In this document: positions 34,782-37,997 of the stretch, piece by piece | How the letters are laid out: each line of letters opens with the position of its first letter | Numbering within the stretch: the stretch's first letter is position 1 | Assembly: GCF_900129095.1 (NCBI RefSeq) | Contig: NZ_FQVA01000010.1 | Coordinates: 1 to 37,997, forward strand | From: Microbulbifer donghaiensis | GTDB taxonomy: Bacteria; Pseudomonadota; Gammaproteobacteria; Pseudomonadales; Cellvibrionaceae | Direction: 5' to 3' | Length of the DNA stretch: 37,997 nt | The notes under the pieces: generated by a model | The model's input: only the letters and a program-made list of their open reading frames with translations | What the model was told of the DNA's origin: nothing | Database searches by the model: none | Program-made: the position numbers and the translations under genes

Positions 34782-34811
34782 AGCCCTGCCCTAACCGGCG
34801 GGGCTTTTTTT
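34782..34811. terminator. Second copy of the acnB terminator
   Basis: The hairpin agccctgccc/ggcggggct (one mismatch) plus a run of T copies 32800-32829. It separates the acnB pseudogene from the convergent intI. Confidence 0.85.
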
Positions 34812-34834
34812 ACCCGCCCAAAAAGCATCGCAAG

Positions 34835-35815
34835 TTAATCCAGCGGACTGACCACGCCACGCTCATGGATACCGATGACATGGGTATAGATCATGGTGGT
34901 ATTGATATCGTTGTGCCCGAGCAACTCCTGGATATTGCGAATATCCGTACCCGACGCGAGCAGCTTTGTCGCAAATGAGTGGCGAAACGTATGACAGCTG
35001 GCCTTTTTGCGGATACCCGCTTCTGCCAACGCCTTAGCCACGGCACGGCGCACCTGTTGCTCACCCACGTGATGCCGCCGCATCACCTGGCTGCGTGGAT
35101 CCACCGATCGATCCGGTGCCGGGAATATGTATTGCCAACCGGGACTGGTCGCCGCCTTCGGGTACTTTTTCGCCAGCGCATGCGGCAGATACACCGCCCC
35201 AAAGCCCTCCTCCAGATCACACTTATGAATCGACAGCGCCAACTCAATTTGTACCCGCAAAGGGGCCGCAAGAGAGTTCGGTAGAAGTGTCCGGCGCCAC
35301 TTCTCCCCTTTTGCTTCACGAACAAAAATGCACTTATGGCCAAAATCCACATCCTGCACCCGCAGCCTGACGGCCTCCATGACCCGCAGCCCGGAACCGT
35401 ACATCAGGGAAACCAGTAACCGGTGATGGCCGTGCAAATTATCAATAACCGCCGTCGCCTCTTCGTGAGTAAACACAACCGGAAGGCGCCGCCCCTTACT
35501 GGTCCTGTCGAAGTCCAGCTTACCGAGCTCGATATTCAAGAACTGGCGATACAAGAACACGATGGCGTTCAGCGCAGTTTTTTGCGTGTTGACGGACACA
35601 TTGCGCCGCGCGGCCAAGTGACCCAACCAGGCATCCACCTCGACCTTGCCCATCTCCTCGGGCCTGCGCATCTTGTGAAATCGAATGTAGTCCCGAATCC
35701 AGCCGCAATACGTCTTTTCCGTCCGATACGCCAGCTGCCGTCCACGCATAAAGGCACGCAGCCTGTCCATAAAACGAACCGGCCGCGCCGGAATTGGTAC
35801 GGGTATATCATCCAT
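34835..35815 (-). CDS. intI: Integron integrase (tyrosine recombinase)
   Basis: IntI recombines attI and attC sites to capture and move cassettes. The 326-aa protein has the SAM-like N-terminal domain ([33 protein letters not shown]) and the catalytic residues Arg144 ([13 protein letters not shown]), His275/Arg278 ([12 protein letters not shown]), His301 ([16 protein letters not shown]) and Tyr310. It also has the IntI-specific extra segment ([21 protein letters not shown]; about 209-233), which separates it from XerCD. ATG 35815 has GAGGGGG upstream. It looks intact, and its promoter overlaps a LexA-like box. Confidence 0.95.
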   Translation of the reverse strand: MDDIPVPIPARPVRFMDRLRAFMRGRQLAYRTEKTYCGWIRDYIRFHKMRRPEEMGKVEVDAWLGHLAARRNVSVNTQKTALNAIVFLYRQFLNIELGKLDFDRTSKGRRLPVVFTHEEATAVIDNLHGHHRLLVSLMYGSGLRVMEAVRLRVQDVDFGHKCIFVREAKGEKWRRTLLPNSLAAPLRVQIELALSIHKCDLEEGFGAVYLPHALAKKYPKAATSPGWQYIFPAPDRSVDPRSQVMRRHHVGEQQVRRAVAKALAEAGIRKKASCHTFRHSFATKLLASGTDIRNIQELLGHNDINTTMIYTHVIGIHERGVVSPLD

Positions 35816-35836
35816 GAGCGCCCCCTCGCCAAAAGA

Positions 35837-35852
35837 CTGGTTATTTATACAG
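35837..35852 (-). promoter_or_regulatory. LexA (SOS) box upstream of intI
   Basis: The sequence CTG-N10-CAG (plus strand CTGGTTATTTATACAG) fits the gammaproteobacterial LexA consensus CTG-N10-CAG with an AT-rich centre. It lies 22 bases before the intI start and covers the -10 element. SOS control of integron integrases is established for class 1 and Vibrio integrons; here it is inferred from the site. Confidence 0.8.
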
Positions 35853-35872
35853 CATAAGCGATCAATGACCAA
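35844..35872 (-). promoter_or_regulatory. intI promoter (Pint)
   Basis: The minus strand reads TTGGTC (35872-35867), a 17-base spacer and TATAAA (35849-35844). The -10 is inside the LexA-like box, so repressor and polymerase would compete. Confidence 0.65.
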
Positions 35873-35884
35873 TATCGCCCCGGC

Positions 35885-36135
35885 ATTTCAGTCGTCACGA
35901 CCGTGATTTCCAAAGCAGCTCTTCGATACACCGAAAACCGATTCAATATCAATCGGTTACCATCAGGAGCAGGTACTTGGGATAGTGGTCGCGGAGACCG
36001 TTTTGCCCTGCGGGCTTAGGACGCATAACCCTGCGAAAAGCTTGACGAATCAAGGGGTTGGCGTCATTCTGGCGGAAAATCTACTTTGAGATATGCGTCG
36101 GTGGGATATCGGTCCTGACGACCACGATACAAATG
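35885..36135 (+). other. attI region of the integron
   Basis: The 250 bases between Pint and the first cassette contain no gene. A repeated motif (35885-35914, atttcagtc-tcacgaccgtgat; and 36106-36133, atatcggtcctgacgaccacgat) may be the direct integrase-binding repeats found in attI sites. An 8-bp inverted repeat (aaccgatt/aatcggtt) lies near 35937-35959. The likely crossover is in G^TTAGC at 36135/36136, 12 bases before the first cassette ORF. A cassette promoter could lie here, but I see only weak matches. Confidence 0.65.
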
Positions 36136-36147
36136 TTAGCACTCAAT

Positions 36148-36639
36148 ATGAAAAAAGTACTATTGACAATACTTGCACTTACATTGGCAACAAAAGTCAT
36201 GGCTAATTCATTCACTTATGATATTCAGCAGGCTGGTTACGATTTCGATCAGTATGACCTGAAGGGCGAGGCAACCTATCAGATATTTCTAGAAGAATTC
36301 CGGAAATTTCCCTGGAAAGAGCAAGTAGGCAGGGATACTGGCGGATCAGAACCAACTATTTCAGTAAAGAATAGAGAGATAAAAACTGATTACTGGGTAT
36401 CAGTAGTGGGTGAGCCAAGTGAATACGCCTACTTGGTTGGCATTGTTTATCCAAAAACGGTTAAATCTCTCTTCGGCTTTGGCAAAGAAAAAGAAGTTCG
36501 TTGGGTATCAATATATATCGCAGAAAGTCAGGAAGTTGTAGAAAGTACTTTTAAATACTATTTCGATAGTAATATTCCACTGCTGAAGGAGGAGCTATCA
36601 AAGCTCCCACTATTCTTAGAGCAAGAGGCTCGGTATTAG
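36148..36639 (+). CDS. Cassette 1: secreted protein of unknown function
   Basis: I do not recognise this 163-aa protein. It has a signal peptide (MKKVLLTILALTLATKVMA, probable cleavage after Ala19), so the mature form is exported. The mature part is mixed alpha/beta with many aromatics (FTYDIQQAGYDFDQYDLKGE, YWVSVVGEPSEYAYLVGIVY, RWVSIYIAESQEVVESTFKYY), no Cys and no catalytic motif. It is AT-rich relative to the chromosome, as cassette genes often are. ATG 36148 lies 12 bases inside the cassette, so it is probably read from the attI side. Confidence 0.8.
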   Translation: MKKVLLTILALTLATKVMANSFTYDIQQAGYDFDQYDLKGEATYQIFLEEFRKFPWKEQVGRDTGGSEPTISVKNREIKTDYWVSVVGEPSEYAYLVGIVYPKTVKSLFGFGKEKEVRWVSIYIAESQEVVESTFKYYFDSNIPLLKEELSKLPLFLEQEARY

Positions 36640-36757
36640 TGCTAACCATTCGTTGCAGGGGACAGGCTACAATATGCACCTTTTGCGCGGGTCGCTGCGC
36701 TCCCATTCTCGCGCAAAAGGCACATATTGCAGCCTGCCCCTGAACTCGGCGTTATGT
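36639..36757 (+). repeat. attC site of cassette 1
   Basis: A gtgctAAC-type left core and a GCGTTATGT right core bracket an imperfect palindrome (ttgcaggggacaggct... / ...agcctgcccctgaac) with an inner stem ccttttgcgcg/cgcgcaaaagg. The crossover is expected at G36751^T36752. Confidence 0.85.
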
Positions 36758-36818
36758 TTCAGAAGGCTGCTAGCGTTGCGCTTTTTGTCTGTTTGGTGTT
36801 TGAAGGGAGGATGAATTG

Positions 36819-37028
36819 ATGGCATTTTTATCCATTGTACTTATAGTCGTATTAGCCATCGGTTTTGAATTAGCTTATGAAAAAATTCGTGGATCCGGTC
36901 GAATGTATAAAGCCGATGACACGATGGAAGCCATGACCAATAGTGGAGTTCAAACCTCACTCAGACTTATTGGCTTTGGTTTGCTATCTATTGTGATTGT
37001 TGCTGGTCTTTCTCAACGGTTCTTTTAG
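36819..37028 (+). CDS. Cassette 2: small two-pass membrane protein
   Basis: This 69-aa protein of unknown function has an N-terminal membrane segment (FLSIVLIVVLAIGFELAY), a short basic/polar loop (EKIRGSGRMYKADDTMEAM) and a C-terminal segment (LRLIGFGLLSIVIVAGL). There is no signal cleavage site. ATG 36819 follows GGGAGG. It fills the cassette and is oriented like cassette 1. Small membrane proteins are common among cassette genes, including some toxins, but no toxin or antitoxin feature is seen here. Confidence 0.75.
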   Translation: MAFLSIVLIVVLAIGFELAYEKIRGSGRMYKADDTMEAMTNSGVQTSLRLIGFGLLSIVIVAGLSQRFF

Positions 37029-37034
37029 GTGCAA

Positions 37035-37153
37035 AACATAACAAGGTGCGGCAGACCGACGTCTTACTTTATGCGCTTTTTGCGCAGTCGCTACGCTCCT
37101 ATTTTCGCGCAAAAAATACACAAAGTAAGCCGCCGCTGCGCACGGCGTTAATG
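37035..37153 (+). repeat. attC site of cassette 2
   Basis: Left core cataAC and right core GCGTTAATG enclose palindromic arms (gtgcggcag...cttacttt / aaagtaag..cgccgctgcgcac) with the shared inner stem ttttgcgc/gcgcaaaa. The crossover is expected at G37147^T37148. Confidence 0.85.
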
Positions 37154-37604
37154 TTCAGGTTCATCATGCCGCCGCCTAAAATTTTCAGCGTGCTTGATGA
37201 GCCATTCGGCGGCTTCTGGCGTTGTAGAAGCGGTATCGCTAGCAGGGATTGACGGTTGATTTAAAGAGCCTTCAGTGGATTCCCTTCGTTAGGGTTTTCA
37301 ATGGCGGCGGAAGAATTAGCGTGGGACTTTCCTGTTTGGCTTTTAGGCCGCTCCAGGGAAAGCGTGGTTGGGTTTCACCAAATGTGCCGCTCGTAGTATG
37401 TTAGGACTTTTGGGGGTTCCGGATCTGTGGTCTTTTAACACGGTTTACTGCTTTCAGGTCCCCAACATTAACAAGGCCGGGCAGCCAGGCTCCGGGCCTT
37501 CGGCCCTCCGCGGGACAGCTTACCTTGTGCACGTTTTGCGCGGGTCGCTACGCTCCCATTTTCGCGCAAATCGCGCACAAGGTAAGCTGCCCCTGCTGGC
37601 GGCG
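37148..37604. other. Cassette 3 without a sense ORF
   Basis: This cassette has no credible plus-strand gene between 37148 and its attC site. The minus strand holds a degenerate coding-like stretch. One frame (37148-37288) reads ...NQPSIPASDTASTTPEAAEW, then LIKHAENFRRRHDEPEH and a stop at the cassette edge. The adjacent frame upstream ends ...SSAAIENPNEGNPLKAL. Joined by one frameshift they would form a single antisense protein, but no start codon is evident. It is best described as a broken or non-coding cassette. Confidence 0.6.
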
Positions 37605-37610
37605 TTCTGG
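37465..37610 (+). repeat. attC site of cassette 3 (long form)
   Basis: Left core acattAAC and right core GCGTT enclose arms gggcagc...acagcttaccttgtgc / gcacaaggtaagctgcccc, with the shared inner stem ttttgcgcg/cgcgcaaa. It is longer than the other two because of an extra ggccttcggccc-type hairpin on the left arm. Confidence 0.82.
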
Positions 37611-37997
37611 CTGTAGAAAAACTCTTAAAAACCAGTAGTTTTTGATAGAATTGGTGGATCATAAAAAGGGATATCCGCCATGCCCAACTTCAAGCGGTAT
37701 AACTACAACCAGGATGCCATGGTTGTGATCAATTTCGAGGAGCAGCTACAGCCTGGCACCTTCGAATTCACCCTCCATCACCTGATCGACGATCATATCG
37801 ACCTCTCCGTTTTCTACGATAAGTACCAAAATGATGCCGGCGGCCGCTCAGCCTACGACCCGGCCATTCTGCTGAAGATCATTTTGTTCGCTTATTCAAA
37901 AGGCATAACTTCCAGTAGAGAGATTCGATGGCAGTGCGAGCACAACATTATTTTCAAGGCGCTGTCCTGTGACAGTGTGCCGCACTTCACCAGCATT
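37605..37997 (+). mobile_element. Left end of an IS1182-like element abutting attC
   Basis: Within about 10 bases of the cassette 3 crossover, the sequence changes to an AT-rich leader (tgtagaaaaactcttaaaaa, with a tttttgat inverted match) leading into a transposase. The exact IS boundary cannot be fixed without its right end, which lies outside the window. Confidence 0.55.
37680..37997 (+). CDS. IS1182-like transposase, partial (C-terminus outside window)
   Basis: The first 106 codons of a DUF772/IS1182-type transposase start at ATG 37680: MPNFKRYNYNQDAMVVINFE, then the N-terminal region TLHHLIDDHIDLSVFYDKYQ, GRSAYDPAILLKIILFAYSK and GITSSREIRWQCEHNIIFKA. The DDE catalytic part is beyond the edge. 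It is intact as far as seen. Confidence 0.85.
   Translation, partial: MPNFKRYNYNQDAMVVINFEEQLQPGTFEFTLHHLIDDHIDLSVFYDKYQNDAGGRSAYDPAILLKIILFAYSKGITSSREIRWQCEHNIIFKALSCDSVPHFTSI

Larger units (their letters stand above)
34835..37604 (+). mobile_element. Chromosomal integron: intI, attI and three cassettes
   Basis: A leftward integron integrase is followed on its other side by an attI region and three rightward cassettes (36136-36751, 36752-37147, 37148-37604). Each cassette ends in an attC-like palindrome with a GCGTT core. The three attC sites share a central stem (TTTTGCGC...GCGCAAAA with a cgctacgctccc-type loop), which is the homogeneity expected of a sedentary chromosomal integron rather than a resistance integron. 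The array is cut at an IS at the window edge, so its full length is unknown. Confidence 0.88.

Noticed and set aside
36639..37610. CRISPR array
   Set aside because: The repeated palindromes are unequal in length, differ in sequence and lie 300-450 bases apart around cassettes. They are attC sites. No cas genes are present.

Overview
The window is bacterial chromosome from a GC-rich gammaproteobacterium. The cysS/glnS/ppiB/lpxH block, the folD-rsuA and acnB contexts, the tRNA genes and the GTAGGATGGGCAAAG-type intergenic palindromes suggest a marine Cellvibrionales relative such as Microbulbifer. That placement is inference from gene content and has not been tested by search.

Layout. 1-360: right end of an IS3-family element. 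361-859: duplicated terminator/tRNA-Asp debris, a tandem structured repeat, then tRNA-Asp and tRNA-Val with their promoter. 960-4178: a DUF6351-like membrane-anchored hydrolase and cysC. 4297-4923: tRNA-His, -Arg and -Pro with terminator and promoter. 5162-7822: folD, rsuA and an RsmC-like rRNA methyltransferase. 7861-10251: leftward genes including msrC and a SpeE-fold protein. 10430-17912: a leftward Wadjet (JetABCD) SMC-type anti-plasmid defence operon, with a DUF3012 lipoprotein just upstream of jetA and two REP-like palindromes between jetB and jetC. 18006-21166: cysS and glnS. 21377-24378: ppiB, lpxH, a saccharopine-dehydrogenase-like gene and a DUF2269 membrane protein. 24392-29852: a RutE-like nitroreductase, DUF3081, miaE, a haem-oxygenase-like di-iron protein, a Tus-like replication terminator protein, a MerR regulator with a partner gene, and DUF1289. 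30163-32778: acnB. 32953-34759: a foreign-looking sulfotransferase and a mosaic acnB pseudogene. 34835-37604: a chromosomal integron with intI under an apparent LexA box, attI, and three cassettes with related attC sites. 37605-end: start of an IS1182-like element.

How the parts work together. The left two thirds is core metabolism and translation (aminoacyl-tRNA synthetases, tRNAs, tRNA/rRNA modification, folate, sulfate, lipid A) with a defence operon set between core genes. JetA, JetB and JetC should form a MukBEF-like loop extruder that recognises small circular DNA, and JetD, with a TOPRIM site, the nuclease that cuts it. The right end is an accessory region: the acnB 3' end is duplicated around an AT-rich sulfotransferase, and an SOS-controlled integron captures cassettes of unknown function. 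The points most worth following up are the intact Wadjet operon and its upstream lipoprotein, the acnB mosaic, the SOS-linked integron with its orphan cassettes, and the structured tandem repeat next to tRNA-Asp.
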